Assembly (NCBI GenBank): GCA_005406025.1
Contig: BGZK01000296.1
Span: forward strand, 434,001-498,000
Direction: 5' to 3'
DNA: 64,000 nucleotides
Origin: Eumeta japonica
Lineage: Eukaryota; Arthropoda; Insecta; Lepidoptera; Psychidae
Shown in pieces: positions 45,793 to 58,470 of this stretch. Both the position numbers and the translations under genes were made by a program. Position 1 is the stretch's first letter, and every line of letters starts with the position of its first letter. Below the pieces are notes generated by a model. It was given only the letters and a program-made list of their open reading frames with translations. It searched no databases and was not told where the DNA came from.

Positions 45793-48471
45793 GTAAAACT
45801 TTTAAATTTTTATGTTTCTCCTTGAGAAATTTAGTTTGATAATTTAAGTTAACAATACAATCTTGAGGATATGTTTATGAATGAATTTTTCCCTGGTTGT
45901 CCCCAGGTTTAAGTATCTGGAGAAAACCAGGTACTTAAATACGTATAAGGTTTTGATATTTTTATTTAGATCCAATTTGATATTATACTTCATGTAAAAA
46001 TAAAAGAAGCATAGCAATATCTGTGTTATGTCAACAGATTGATCTGGATAAGCCTTTGGAAGATCAAGGAACATTCCATGTATTTCTTCATAAGTTGACT
46101 GACATTATTGCAGCTGCTGACCAAGGTGACGAAAAGGTAAATGAATTGGTTAGCACTTTCCAAAGTAATATTTTAGAACAAAGGTAGGATTTTAAATAGG
46201 TGTCAAAGATATTAAATATTTTCCATATTTCACCATCATTTAAATATTGAAATTAATACCAATAATGCCTCATTTATAACACACATATAAAATTTAAAAT
46301 ATGTAAATCAAATAATTTTGAAAAGATGTTATTTTTTGTAATATATTTTTACAACAATTATTGCTGATAAATGATATATGTGTAGCAAGGAGTGCATGAA
46401 GTTTTATGTTGTGAACCCCCATTTACATCATATGTGCTAACAATTTACCAACAACTGAATAATATATAATCAAACATTTTCAGACTATTTTTTATTGAAA
46501 GATCATACTTTTTCATTAGATTTATGACTGATTATGAGCATGATAGTAATACTCAGTAAAATAGTATAAGACTTATTTATTTATTGCAGAAATAATAATT
46601 GCTTATTTTGTTTGCAGGCGGTTTGTATCATTAGACGTGTGGAACAATATCTATCAAATAATCCAAATGTGGTTATTATTGATCCTCTGGATAAAGTTAG
46701 AATACTTTTAAATAGGTATGTCGTCTGAATTATTTCATTCAAAGGTAATGAATATTACTCAAGAGATTTTTAAATTTTTCAGAAATTGGTATTATTCTAT
46801 TTTAGAGAATGAACAATCATTTAAGTTTCATGGTATTTTTACACCAGCATTTGCTGAATTTACGACAAGTAATTTGGCATTGAATTATGAAATAATGAGA
46901 AAAAAAGGTGTTAAATTTCCTGTTATATGTAAACAAACTCTAGCCCATGGTGTGAAGTCAGCACATGAGATGATTGTTATTTTCAATAAAAATGGATTAA
47001 AAGTATGTAAACCACCATGTGTAGTGCAAAGCTTTGTTAATCACAATGCTATTCTTCATAAAGTCTATATAGTGGAATGGTAATGCAATTGCAGAAAGAG
47101 TGAAAAACTAAATCATACCAAAACCAATGCAATACTTTCATTTTGAATTAAATTTTACAGTTACCTCTGAATATTTAGCTTTTGACAAAATAGAATGTTC
47201 AATTTACTGTGACTAAGAGTGCCACCTTAGAATCATATGGTACCAGATTTGATCTTGACTATGGGCAAAATGACCAAAGAATATTTAACTTAATTCAAAC
47301 CACTGGCTAGAAATCTTGGACAGCACATTAAGCTGTCGGTCCCAGATGTTGTCATCACAGTAATGGGAGTGGAAGGAAAAAGTGGAAAGATATGTCTGGT
47401 GGATTGGAGTGTTGAAAGAAACCTGACACATCTGTGGTACTCATGCTCAAGAATTTTTCATAGTGTCCATTTCATAAATCATACATCATTCAGAAAAACC
47501 AAAAAATTGTTATCAAACCTTTTTCTTAAAAATATCCATTCCGTGGTAGAATTTGTGAGTGAATGAGGGAAGGGGTTGTCGGGTTAAGAATTTTACGTGA
47601 CAGACTGAATTTTGCGCGGGAGTAGCCGCGGGCGCAAACTAGTGTAACATAAAATGTTAATTAATTTAACCTCAAAAGGTTGAAAATTCTACAAAGACTG
47701 ACTACTGACCATGAGTGATGTAAATTCACACTAATATATAAGTTGTTTTTTCCTGTTAGATTTACCTACTAATGTGGTGATGATACAACTAATTTAAATA
47801 TTTCATAAATTCATACACAGCATAGTGTTTTTTACACTCAGATTTTTTAATCATTCACAAAGCACAACTTTTGGATGTTATTAGTTTTATGATGACTTTT
47901 ATTTTATCCTATTTAGGTATTGCCTATTTAGTAATGTTCAATCTTCTCTGTGTTATATCAAAATGTGTTTTTTGTGAAATTTGTCATGTTAAACATTAGA
48001 TATTGATTTTTGTGCTGAATTATATGTAGTGATGAAATGTTAAGTTATATACAGAAATAATTATGATAAATATGAGTATTGTTATTACTAATTATAGTAT
48101 TTCAGATAGCCAAACTGCTACCATATACCTTTTTTTACACTAGTCACTAAGTCTTCCTTCAAACCAAACTAAACCAGACCACACGGCTTTCTGACATCAC
48201 TGTTCGTACATCTATGTTTCACAGACAATCCCTTAATTTTTTTTTTGCCCTATCAAACTTTCATTATCATACATAAGCTTAGGGATTAGAACCCTATTAT
48301 GAATAGTGAAACATGCTTGTCGTGAGATACTTTTACTATTGATAATAGCAAGCAAGCCCCCATTCACTTTATATCCCGCACTCTCCTTTCAATATTTTTA
48401 TTGTGTTTATCATAATTTGTAAATAGAATGAATTGTCCAACAAGTTCTTTCATTTGCTCTAAACTTGCACC

Positions 48472-48510
<39 letters not shown>

Positions 48511-51500
48511 GTGTGTGAATGTGTGTGTAGAAGGTGCGAATATATAAACAAATTAAAGAACGAATATATATATTGCATTTAGTCATGCTTTTGTCTCGTC
48601 TTTCAAACACCATCACCTTAGTTTTACTTACATTTACTTTCATATCTCTTTTCCTAATAGAATCATTTATTTTTGTTACCCTCTCTTGCAACTCGGACCC
48701 CGATAGCGCAAGGTTACTTGCTCCTTGGCTTACAGGTGGCATTTTACAAACTGCTCATCCATTTTCAGTTCACACTCATACTCTTTCAGATTATGTATAC
48801 AGTTATTCAAGGATAGATTGAATAGTCACGGTGAAGTTACACACGTCTGTCTGACACTTGCAAATGTCAAACTAGTCAGTGTATGTTCCATTATTCTCTC
48901 GTAAGCAGTGGAGCTCCTATATAAGGATTGCAGTGCCTGTATCAATTACTTACTCACACCATGTATAGATAGAGTTCTCCATAGATAATTTCATTTCACT
49001 CTATCATGAGCTTTTTCTAGATCTATTAAATCCCACTTGTACATTCCAGATCTTATTTTCAGTCTCATTCAAAACCCTTTCAGTAATGATTTTTGTATAC
49101 AGCTTGTAAACGTTGCTGAGGAAGCTTATAGTTCGGTGATTTGTGCAAACCCTTTATAGTGGGGTGCATGATGGCTTTGTACTAGTAATTAGGAACTGTA
49201 TAGCTTTTCCAGCTCTTATTAAAGAGCTAGTACAGCAGGCTTGTGACTTATATGTCGCTGCCTCTCAAAGTCTCTGATGAAATCTTACCATATCTGGTAG
49301 CTTTTCCAACTTTCCTACTACGTTTTAGTGTTTTTATAATTTCATCCATCATAATAACATTTTCATCATCATTCATATATTCATTTGCTGTGACATTGTT
49401 ATCCGCAATCTGCAATGTATCCTCACATGCAAAATCACTTTCAGTAAATATCCAATACTGTCTCTAATCACATTTATACACAATGTCTCAGAATTATTCT
49501 GAGCTTTTTCATCAAATTCCAGAAAAGGTTTTTATTTGTCTAGAAATTATCTGAAAATCTCCTCTCATAGCATTCTTTTATTTCATTCTTTCTTTTTTTC
49601 ACATATTCTTTAGCTTTCATTTTTGCATTTTTTTTTTTGTAGTTTCAGCCTCTTTTAGCTTATATTGCAAACTGTCCTTTCTGTGCACTCTGTGCTTGGC
49701 CTTTGCAGTTAGTAAATCCAGCTATTCTATTAATAATTACTACAAATCAATGGAGTGATTTTAATAAATAATGTTTGCAGTCGAAGTGTTGACTCTATCG
49801 TAGTTGAATGTATGGGAGAATGTTTACGAGTTCACAGTTTAACCGCTAGTAATGCCTAAAAATGGGCCCACATAGGACGGTCGTTAAGGGTGTAATGTGT
49901 TTATATTTTGAAAAATAAGAATTGTTTTCTCAGACTTGTAATGTTTTTGATTGTGTTATGCTTCACACACCATGGGATAACTGAGAAAAAAAATATTTAT
50001 GCCCACTCTATACTTAGGGGAGGTACCCTAAACAGAAAAAAAATATTCTATCACTTTGTGGGTGTGACTACTATGTACACCCTTACCAAATTACAGTTTT
50101 TTAGTACTAAGACTCTCGAGCTTAGACACGGACAGACTGACGAACGGATATGGCGAAACTATAATGGTTCATTGTTTACTATGGAACCCTAAAACTATTT
50201 TACAAAGAATTTAAAAAAATACAGAAAATATTTTATACAGAACTGTAAAACCTAGTTGCATCTGTCCAATTTTATTTTTTTATCAGTGGATACAATTATT
50301 GTTCTGTATATGAATGGAAAAATCTACACATGTAATAGAATTTTTTTTTCCTTTAAATATATCTTGTGGTTAATTACAACATATTCTTACAAACATGAAT
50401 GTTAACATTTCACACTTTATATCAAACAAAATGAAACTATTAGAGCGTAGTACCACTAACTTTACAAAACATTTCATGTTTTCAACAAATATTTAGTATT
50501 CTGTCATAATAAAGTGCCTCATAACCATTATGTTAATTACATAGGAATTTCTGAAAGTGAATTTAACAACACTATCATAACATTTGTTAATAGAAAAAAA
50601 TGTGACTAGCATTATGGAAACAATAGAATATCGACATCCATGGCCCTATAAATTATGTATTTGATAATTTGTTCAAATAAATAAATAAAATTTGTCAAAA
50701 TATAATCTACCTATATTTTCGTGTGTTGCTTGTTGACATACTATGTGGAACAAAATATTAGACCATTTCTTGCATAAAAATTGTTTTATATCGCTCAATA
50801 TAAATAGTCACTAATCAGGATTTATTATATTTGTTTAAAGAAAATTGATCTATATGTATTAGACTGGACCTCAACAAGAGTGTTATTCTTAAATTTATAT
50901 GCTCCCAGCAGATTAAATGCTTCGAAATTGATCAAAAAAACTGGCTGAGAGCATGTTGGACTGTGGTCGTTGTAAGGTTTTGAAGCCATTACTACGAAAA
51001 ATGCACTATAGATGAAAATAACTCGATTATTGCATTTTTTTTCCATGTTTCTTGTTCATAATAGGTATAAGCACTTTAGTCAGCTATAACAAGAGAAACA
51101 AGTAGGTATGTCGACTATTACTCTGAAACTAGTGCGAATTAAAGTGCACCAGTAATTTTTCAGAAATAACTCAAGAACGGTATAGCCAATGATCTTCAAA
51201 ATAATTTTTGTTGAAAGTATTTATCAAACATTGTCTTTGTAACTTTTTTCACAGTTTTTGAAACATATGGTTTAAAAAAATAGAAGGGAAGGGACAAAAT
51301 TTCTGCTACGTTTGGAGCGATTAATCCCGAAAATATTGAAATAATCAAAAAAATCGCTAAGAAATCTTAATGTGTTTCTAAAACAACTGTCAAAATATGT
51401 GCCACACGTTGATGTTTGCTGAAAAAAATTTTTTTAGCCTCTGTCATATGTATGGAGTGCCCCCCCCCACCCTTAGAAATATTTATTTTTGTTATTTAAC

Positions 51501-52395
51501 TACCAAACTAAGTAGCGGCTTATACAAGACATCCACACTATAAATTTCATTAATATGTGTCTTGTAGTTTTTGAATAAAATGCCTGTGACATATGGAAAA
51601 ACAAACATATGAAACTACAAGGATTCTATTTTTGCCAATACATAATAATGTCCACTCTAAGATTGTCTGCTTTCCTACCAAAGTTTCTTATAGAAATTTT
51701 AGGAAATCACATGTGAAAAACTTTATTCTTTTTATTCTTCTTTAAAATTGTAGAAATTGGTGATAAATAAATGTACAATAATGAGAAATAAATATTTTTT
51801 AGAGAATTAATATTTTAAAATGGGAATACTGTATAGTTGTTTATTTATTACTTTCAATAAGTTATGTAGTTATATAATATTTTTGCATTTATTTTTCAGG
51901 TATTGTATCTGTGAGAGACCAAGTCTTAAGAATTTCTATGCATCAGACAATTCTGAACCAATATTCTATAATACAAGTGAAGTATGTAAAGCTGACAGTC
52001 AATCTACACTATCTATTTTAGATCCTCATGATCAAACATGTAGTGATATCAAAATGCCTCTCGATGAAAGTAGAATAAAGCATATTATTAAGGTATTCAA
52101 GGAAGAAATTGGCTTGCTTCTAGTAGGCATAGATGTGGTCATAGATAATGTAACTGGTGACCACGCAGTCATAGATATCAATGTGTATCCAAGCTATGAT
52201 AATTTCCCAAATTTTTTTGATCATCTCTTGGATTGTATTGATGAGGCATGTCATCGAAGGCGACACAATGATGAAATTAATGGTACTTATAAAGATATAT
52301 GTGAACATTCTTTGACAAATATGTTAAATAGTATCGTGAATGTTGGATTAACAAAAGGGAATGTTGTTTTAAAAGGAATGAATTTGAGAAACTAA
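45670..52395 (+). CDS. ITPK1: Inositol-tetrakisphosphate 1-kinase (5 exons, complete)
   Basis: Exons 45670-45792, 46038-46136, 46618-46715, 46783-47079 and 51900-52395 join to 370 codons plus stop. The order of motifs is that of ITPK1: IGVWMSDKKSQKLNWKELNK near the start, FHVFLHKLTDIIAAADQ, VVIIDPLDKVRILLNR, VICKQTLAHG with the ATP-binding lysine at about 157, PPCVVQSFVNHNA, ERPSLKNF (211-218), and the ATP-grasp metal-binding segment AVIDINVYPSYDNFP (about 295-309). The enzyme phosphorylates inositol phosphates such as Ins(3,4,5,6)P4 at position 1 and feeds higher inositol polyphosphate synthesis in the cytosol. Human ITPK1 is about 414 residues; the difference lies in the C-terminal tail. 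Intron 4 is 4.8 kb and full of repeats. Confidence 0.95.
46038..46136 (+). CDS. ITPK1: ITPK1 exon 2
   Basis: After 'tgtcaacag' it reads IDLDKPLEDQGTFHVFLHKL, TDIIAAADQGDEK. There are 33 codons, phase 0 to phase 0, and the donor is AAAAG|GTAAAT. Confidence 0.95.
46618..46715 (+). CDS. ITPK1: ITPK1 exon 3
   Basis: After 'ttgtttgcag' it reads AVCIIRRVEQYLSNNPNVVI, IDPLDKVRILLN. Two bases carry over to exon 4, across an intron of only 67 bases. The donor is AATAG|GTATGT. Confidence 0.95.
46783..47079 (+). CDS. ITPK1: ITPK1 exon 4 (ATP-binding lysine)
   Basis: After 'taaatttttcag' it reads NWYYSILENEQSFKFHGIFT, then FPVICKQTLAHG with the conserved lysine, and CKPPCVVQSFVNHNA. It ends GTGGAATG|GTAATG, leaving two bases. 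Confidence 0.95.
48110..49720 (-). mobile_element. Degenerate RTE-like non-LTR retrotransposon
   Basis: Minus-strand motifs appear in retrotransposon order. DEIIKTLKRSRKVGKAT lies near 49260-49350, DLIDLEKAHDRVK (RT A box) near 49000, and GSELQERVTKINDSIRKRDM then KVNVSKTKVMVFERR near 48590-48700, just after the catalytic box. The fragment includes a TA tract (48475-48507). It is antisense to ITPK1. Its ends are estimates. Confidence 0.8.
49780..50200. repeat. Repeat with 'ggaaccctaaaa' terminus
   Basis: It ends 'gacagactgacgaacgg...actatggaaccctaaaac', the arrangement typical of a family of moth repeats with runs of GAC(G/A)G. A plus-strand frame of 94 codons crosses it but encodes nothing recognisable. 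Confidence 0.5.
50699..51642 (+). repeat. Interspersed repeat, copy B (homologous to 1121-1905 and 14345-14466)
   Basis: The first 120 bases match 14345-14466, and the segment from about 50903 matches 1121-1905 along its length. Copy B thus links two separate fragments elsewhere in the window. No coding capacity was recognised. Confidence 0.7.
51900..52395 (+). CDS. ITPK1: ITPK1 exon 5 (ATP-grasp C-terminal part)
   Basis: After 'atttttcag' it completes Trp206 and reads YCICERPSLKNFYASDNSEP, ending in KGMNLRN and a TAA at 52393-52395. It contains DINVYP, the metal- and phosphate-binding segment. The longer frame beginning at 51820 includes intron sequence. Confidence 0.95.
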
Positions 52396-55052
52396 TATTA
52401 ATAAAGAACATACTCGAGGTATTAATATGATATTGATCTTATTTCTATCACTGTAAGTTAAAAGTAGCTGTACATTGATTTATCTTTGACTTGTTTTTAT
52501 TAAAAAATGTGCTGTTCAGGTTCAACTTAGTGATTTTTATGTATTAACAATAGATTTCTGTTATGGTTCTAAATTCACTAATATCTTACCAAGCTCTGTT
52601 GGTAAAGAACAGTATTTTATTTTATTAATATTAATCTCGTATATCTTTTTGACATTTTTGTGATTGTACATTTTTCACTTACTGGATGAGACTAATGGAT
52701 AATTTGAACACAGTTAAGAAAAATTGGAGTTATTAATTACATATTTTAATTTTCATATAAGATTTTTTTTACAAACACAGTATCATTTATAACTGTTTAC
52801 TCTCTAAAGTGAATATTGATTGGTTGGCAAAAGATTTTATTAAATTAATGTCGTATTTAAATGGTATTAAAATTGGCCTTAAGCAACTTTTAGAGCAAAT
52901 CAGAATCTTTAATTTTTACTTATATTAATTTTACAGGCTTTCTAGCTCAAGAGTATTTTAATTGCACGTTAAAGATGTAATTAAAACAAATGCCATTTTT
53001 TTTTGCATGAAATTTGTACTAAAGTGGAGTTGGGATATTGAAACTATGATCAATCAAAGCATTCCATAGATTTTTTACAATAATAAACAATTTAGAGTAA
53101 TGCACTTCACCAACAGGACTTTGCAATGATTTTAATGTTTTCAATCGAGATTTTGAACTAGTTTTTGAAATTTATCTGTGAGCTTTGCATTTATAACATT
53201 TAATGAAATATCTCGAAAGCATAATTGCATACATTAGCTATATGGCATTGGAACAAATTCTTAATATTTTTAAAAATGTTATAAAATAAAATAATAATAA
53301 TGGGGTATATATACATGCATGTGATACAAAAATCGTTTAAGTATGTTTTTAGAATGTTGTACTATTACAAAAAAAGGATTTTTCTGTTTTATTTTGAACA
53401 CATTATTATTATTTTATATAAAATTAACTTTAGGCTGTGGTCCCGTCAACGATAACGTGGACATAGAATGAATTCTTTCATCATGTAGATGGACTGATCA
53501 CATTATCAGACATTTCCTTTCTTAATTCTGATTCTTGTCTCGCACTCCATACCAATCTCGATTACACCTATTATTCTGATTCCATTTACAGAAAAAAGTA
53601 AGGAACACATTCTATGTTCATCCAAGCAAAGTTTCTGGCAAAAACTTGTATATGGTTCGGTGACCTGACCTCAACTAGCCAGACAACATATTTCCATATT
53701 ACAAGAAGAATTTGTAAATCGGACCAATGGTTCTCGAGTTATGAGTGACAGATAGATGTTATGCTTTATAATATGTATGAATAGAAAAATTGAAAGCTAA
53801 ATGTATGTTGAATGAAACGTATTTACATTGGTTGAATTACTAGTGATTTTAAGTTAATATCGGAAATTTATATTGTTAGTTATTTGCAAAATTAGTGGCT
53901 TTTTACTTTGCTAGTTACTTAAATAATTATTGGATTTGGCTTTCATCGAGACAGTTTGTTGAGATGTTCAAAGTAATGTTGGAATCCTAGTTCATAGTAT
54001 TAGTAATAAAACATTTTATACGGTTTAGGGTTAATTGTGTCTATGATCTAAAACTTCCACATTATTTTTATTTGTTTTGTTTTGCCAAAAAATGTTTTGA
54101 TTTTGTTCAATGCAGGGGTTGGTCATGTGACTTTAGTATATGTGAAAAATAGCAGTTTTTTTTTTGTCGCTTTTTAAATCTGGGAGAAAGAAAAGGTAGT
54201 TTTTATTAATGTTATAGTAATATTTCTCATAAGGAAGTTTCCCTTATTGATTAGTGTGACGAAATATCTTAGTGTATAAAAAAGTACATGCACGTGTCTC
54301 ATCATTATTATTTATAAGGTTTATAATCATAGCTATATGTTACGGGAAATTTGAAATTGTAAAGCAAATTATGTTGCAAAATTTTAAGTATGTTAATTTA
54401 TTACTAAAGACTGAGAATTATTTTTATGATTAGGGAATCTGTAGTTTGTACTTAATGCTGAAATTTTAACTATAACAGCAAAGCCAAATTATATAGTATT
54501 GTATTATCATATTATTGCAAAAATTCTAAGGATTATTATGAAGAAAAGTCTTCACAATTATAAAGACAGTTTGCTTCAAACTAAAGTACAATGAATAATG
54601 CCTATTAGAATTGAAACTTAGTCCAGAATAATTTGGTGGGCATTGACGTGCCCCAAATTTCAATTAAAATCTAGTATATACTGTCTAAGATGAATAAAAT
54701 GGATTTTTTCCTGAAGCGACTAATAAGTATGCGAGAATGGGAATATTATATAGGGATATTTTTTATAGAGACATTGTATTTAGTTGTTAGTTATTCCAGA
54801 GATGGTTATCTATCTTAAAAATAGTATTTTTTTTCCTCTATCCTACTATGGGTTCTGCTACTCATTCTAGGAAAGGGATTTGGGTCTTCAATCTCACTCA
54901 TTCCTCGTTTTTGCTCCCTATTTGTATTTAAACTTATTAAATTGGTATTATCGATGCGCTTTTGAAGATGTCTGAATCAGTAGTAAAATAATCTTAAGCC
55001 TTAGATGATAATGGATTATGGTTACTAATATAATGTTATTATGTATCTTCAC
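52396..55052. other. ITPK1 3' UTR and downstream DNA
   Basis: An AATAAA lies at 52400-52405, only five bases after the ITPK1 stop; others follow, for example near 53091, and are more plausible by position. A decayed repeat occupies about 53425-53610. The remaining DNA is AT-rich with nothing recognised. Confidence 0.4.
53425..53610. repeat. Decayed repeat (same family as 420-710)
   Basis: It contains 'cgtggacatagaatgaattctttcatc' followed by 'ttctgattcttgtctcgcactcc...ctcgatt', echoing the 'gtggac...ttctttcatctttta...ctcgattcc' pattern at 5158-5256. Confidence 0.45.
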
Positions 55053-55150
55053 CTGTGGGTGTTTCCGCTGCACGCGTCCGCAACAAAGCTTTTGATTGGC
55101 ATGTCGTGTTCGCGGTATTTGGGCCACATCGAGTTCATGTCTTCGCTTTC
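55053..55150 (-). CDS. Orphan exon-like segment, gene unknown
   Basis: On the minus strand a 98-base block is bounded by 'aaaatgtgtag' and CCCACAG|GTGAAG and is open in one frame: ESEDMNSMWPKYREHDMPIK, then SFVADACSGNTHR. Its GC content is far above that of the flanks. The peptide looks like ordinary protein, not low complexity, but I do not recognise the family and found no partner exon in phase nearby. It may belong to a gene that starts to the right (minus strand), be a captured fragment, or be chance. Confidence 0.4.
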
Positions 55151-56322
55151 CTACACATTTTAATTTTGCCTAATATTTAATCTTGTTATCTATTGATGAC
55201 CATTGATATTATTTTATACTTGTTGCAAACAATAACCTGAGAACTAATTTATTGGCATCATAAATTTTACAATATTATCTTTGATGGTTTTTTAAATAAT
55301 TCCTAACAAATACAAATAAAAGTTCTATTATTGATAAATTTTGTTTATTCATCGAATAATTAAATTAACTGTTTAAAATACAGTAACGGTGATAATCTCC
55401 TAACCCCTTAATTTTATTTATCTGTAGTCTAGTTATTTCAAATAACAGGTATTGATTCTCTACTCATATACCTTATTGTTAAATGCGGAGATGGGCATCT
55501 CAAAAGACACATTCTAAATGATTTCTATGATTAAATTATAAAGCTGTGTCTAATCTGAAATAAATATGGTATTTATGTATATAATATTATTCATTGATGG
55601 AAATTGAATATGAAATTGTCATAATTTCTGTTTCTGATGAACTATTTTTAAATACATGAATCTTTAGTATATTTTCTACATTGTCATTGATTTCATACAA
55701 TTTTCTTTCAATCTCAATTCTTATACAAGCTATTTACAGTGTGTTTACCATTTTTTCTGATCCAATTTAGCTACATTTTGTAAGGCGAAAATTTGAATTC
55801 CATTACTTTTATAATTTTTGTTGTGTATTGCCACATAGTATTTTCTTTAACCTAAATAAGCTTAAAAGAGTTAAGATCATTTTAATAGGGTGGTAAACAT
55901 ATCACATCTAGATTCATGGATTTAGCCATCTTGTCTATGATAAATTTCAAAACGATCTTAATTTTTTTCATGAACTCTAAAATTTGTAACTGTAATTCAT
56001 CACTTGCAATATTTTTTGACTGATGCAGTTAATGATTTCTTGTTGGCGATTGGTATTTATAACTGCTTTGTCATGTTTTAAGGAATGACTTGAGATGCGT
56101 TATCCTGAGCATAACTTCATTGTTATCCAATTTTGCTAAAATATTTTGAAACCTTTCCTCAAACATAGCAAATCTCTGTTGTGGTCATTAGTTTTATTGG
56201 ATTCTGAATACTTCAAGTCCTATAAATTTATTAACACCATCAATATGTACAAGTATGGACTGTTTACTTTATCTTGTAATCTATAATTGTAATAAAATAG
56301 TATTGAGAAGAAAACTACTTAT
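55151..56322. other. No feature seen
   Basis: AT-rich DNA, with no exon, RNA gene or repeat that I can support. Confidence 0.35.
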
Positions 56323-56485
56323 AGTACAAAGCACGAAACATTGCCGCTGTGAAGTTAGTTACGACAGCATCGCAATGGCGTAAAATAGGAACGCGGGGGG
56401 GAAAGAATAAAGGGTCTGGTAGCGTTATACCTGCATATTCCATCATTGGCAGGCAATTCAGAGCGGCAGTTTCGTGCGTTGTACT
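56323..56485. mobile_element. MITE copy 3 (gtac..gcacgaaa family)
   Basis: It begins agtacaaagcacgaaac and ends gtttcgtgcgttgtact, with the central 'aacgcgggggggaaagaataaaggg' block. It is 163 bases long and colinear with 44114-44275. Confidence 0.82.
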
Positions 56486-57660
56486 TATATTAAAATTATT
56501 AAAGAAAAAGCTACTCTGGGGTAATTAGAGACATTGACAAAATACTTTCTAATTGTTTTTAGAATTTCTGTCTGTCTGTGCATCCACAAAAATTACTGGA
56601 CAGAATATAATGAAATTTGGTATCGTAATAATAATAATCGTAATACCATACAGTAGCAAACGGGATAGTTTTGCTGCTATATTTTTTTATTATATGTATT
56701 TTTCCACAATATATATATCGTAACTGATCATAGATGGCGCTAGTTGTACGCGCGCTTCCGTTCGCACGGAAATGGTATTAGATACGAATACACTGAGAGC
56801 AAGACCGGGATTAAATTCATAGTGTCATCAATAAATATTAAAAATGTAGGAATTCATGCTATGACCACACGGGCGGATCTGCGGGCGAATGGCTAGTACA
56901 TTATAATAAAGCACACAGGATCTAACATTATCTGTAAAACAATATGTTACATAAAACGGGTTTTGTAAAAGTGTGTAAATATTGCTATATGTAATATGGA
57001 TTTTTTTTTCAACCCAATTAATTTAAAAGCTTTGAATGTAGAGTCAATGTAGTATCGACCCAGCTTGCGTTTTGGTAAGACCTGATTCATCCAGGTCTTT
57101 TTCCGAGGCGACTTTAGTTCTGTCGTTTCATTTAAGGATTTTCGTACTATATAATCTGGTCTAATTTTTTAAATTGATTTCTAAGAAACAATTTCGTTAT
57201 TTATTATTATTTTTTTACCTTTAATTTGTTATCGATTCCAAAAACGAGTATGTGATGTTTAGAGATTAAAATTAATATCTTGTATTATTTTAACTGAACA
57301 ATTTTTGTATTTAACAGTATGTAAATGAACAGCACCGCATTGCTTGTTTTCGTAATAGAACGTAATATTCCTATTCAATACCTATTTTTACATTTTGAAA
57401 AGTTTTGTTTATAAAATAAAACCAATAATTTAGTGTGAAAAACAAATCGAGCATTCTGTGTCATCAGTGCCACTTGATTGCGCACGCGCTTCGGCGACAA
57501 TGAGTAATTAAATCGTATGCGTATCAATAACCTGTGATGCGAAATCACAACAAAAATACAGTTTAGGTACAAGATTCATGTTATTTAGATGCTACTGGTA
57601 TCGTATCCGCATTGAACGTATACTAATACTATATCCAAATACTGGTACTAAATAAAGTCG
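56486..57660. other. Repeat-like and unassigned DNA
   Basis: A GC-richer block at about 56730-56890 has 'atggcgctagttgtacgcgcgcttccgttcg' and 'acgggcggatctgcgggcgaatggctagt', probably repeat termini. A short palindrome, aagacctgattcatccaggtctt, lies near 57076-57100. No gene was recognised. Confidence 0.35.
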
Positions 57661-57689
57661 TAATGCACGTTACGTGACGACATTTTTCG

Positions 57690-57809
57690 TAAACGAATGC
57701 GCGTGCGCTTTTGTTTTGCGTTGTGTCCATTGATAGAGGGCATGGGAGTCGGAAGGAAGTTAAAACGGAAAGGGTAGCGGCAACGCCGCACAAATTACAA
57801 AAGATACAG
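57690..57809 (+). other. Possible untranslated first exon or promoter
   Basis: A GC-richer patch (cgaatgcgcgtgcgctt...cggaaagggtagcggcaacgccgc) ends at a donor-like GATACAG|GTTTGT. The only ATG reads 11 codons and then stops, so any exon here would be non-coding. This is weak evidence from composition and one splice-like site. Confidence 0.25.
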
Positions 57810-58219
57810 GTTTGTTCATTAATAATCGAAATTTAATAGACATGTTTTTTCTGTCTGTCTTACACGTTTACTTTCTTTAGGTTGCCGTTTTTAATTTGCC
57901 CTCTTTTTTCCACTTCTATTGCTTTGTAATAATAATACTAATATTTAAATATTTACCTCGTCCATAATTACAACTACATACTTTAGTTTTTCTTTGAATT
58001 GTTTCATTGTAATTTTTATTTATTTAAATTCATTATCTTCAATGGTTATGATAATAGGGGTGTAGGTAAACAGTTATCGTTTTGATTGAAGATATCTTCC
58101 ATATTCCATTTCTATAAATTGTATAAAGTAGTCATTGTTATTGTCTGTTTATGTTCTTGCTAATTTCACACTACGCCATAGATTTTGATACGAATTTTGC
58201 TAGTAGAATTGGAAGTTAA

Positions 58220-58470
58220 AACGGGACTGGATGGGGTTACGAACTGTAAAAGACGGCAGAAATGGAATGAGATGATCCCGCATTAAAACCGGCTTTTAGA
58301 GAAGAAGCGGAATTAAAGTTGCAAGACAAATTAGAACCGGAACTACAAGCGAAACCGTGGCTTGAATCAAAAGTAGAACAGAAATTAGAATGGTATGGAT
58401 ATAAAAAAGTATTTTTTCTATGGTCGGTTAGGCGGGTGAAGCCGTGTGCAAAAGCTAGTAAATTATAATT
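58220..58470 (-). repeat. Decayed repeat, minus orientation
   Basis: Its complement carries 'gttccggttctaatttg'-like runs, and the plus strand ends 'aggcgggtgaagccgtgtgcaaaagctagta', a terminus like those near 4998, 5140 and 47617. No functional frame was recognised. Confidence 0.45.

Larger units (their letters stand above)
47080..51899. other. ITPK1 intron 4, repeat-filled
   Basis: Contains a 'cgcgggagtagccgcgggcgcaaactagt' repeat terminus near 47617, an antisense RTE element (48110-49720), a 'ggaaccctaaaa'-ended repeat (49780-50200) and a long repeat (50699-51642). No exon was seen. Confidence 0.6.

Noticed and set aside
57060..57130. Possible minus-strand coding block (KVASEKDLDESGLTKTQAGS)
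   Set aside because: It is short and overlaps a palindrome, with no convincing splice sites or partner exons.
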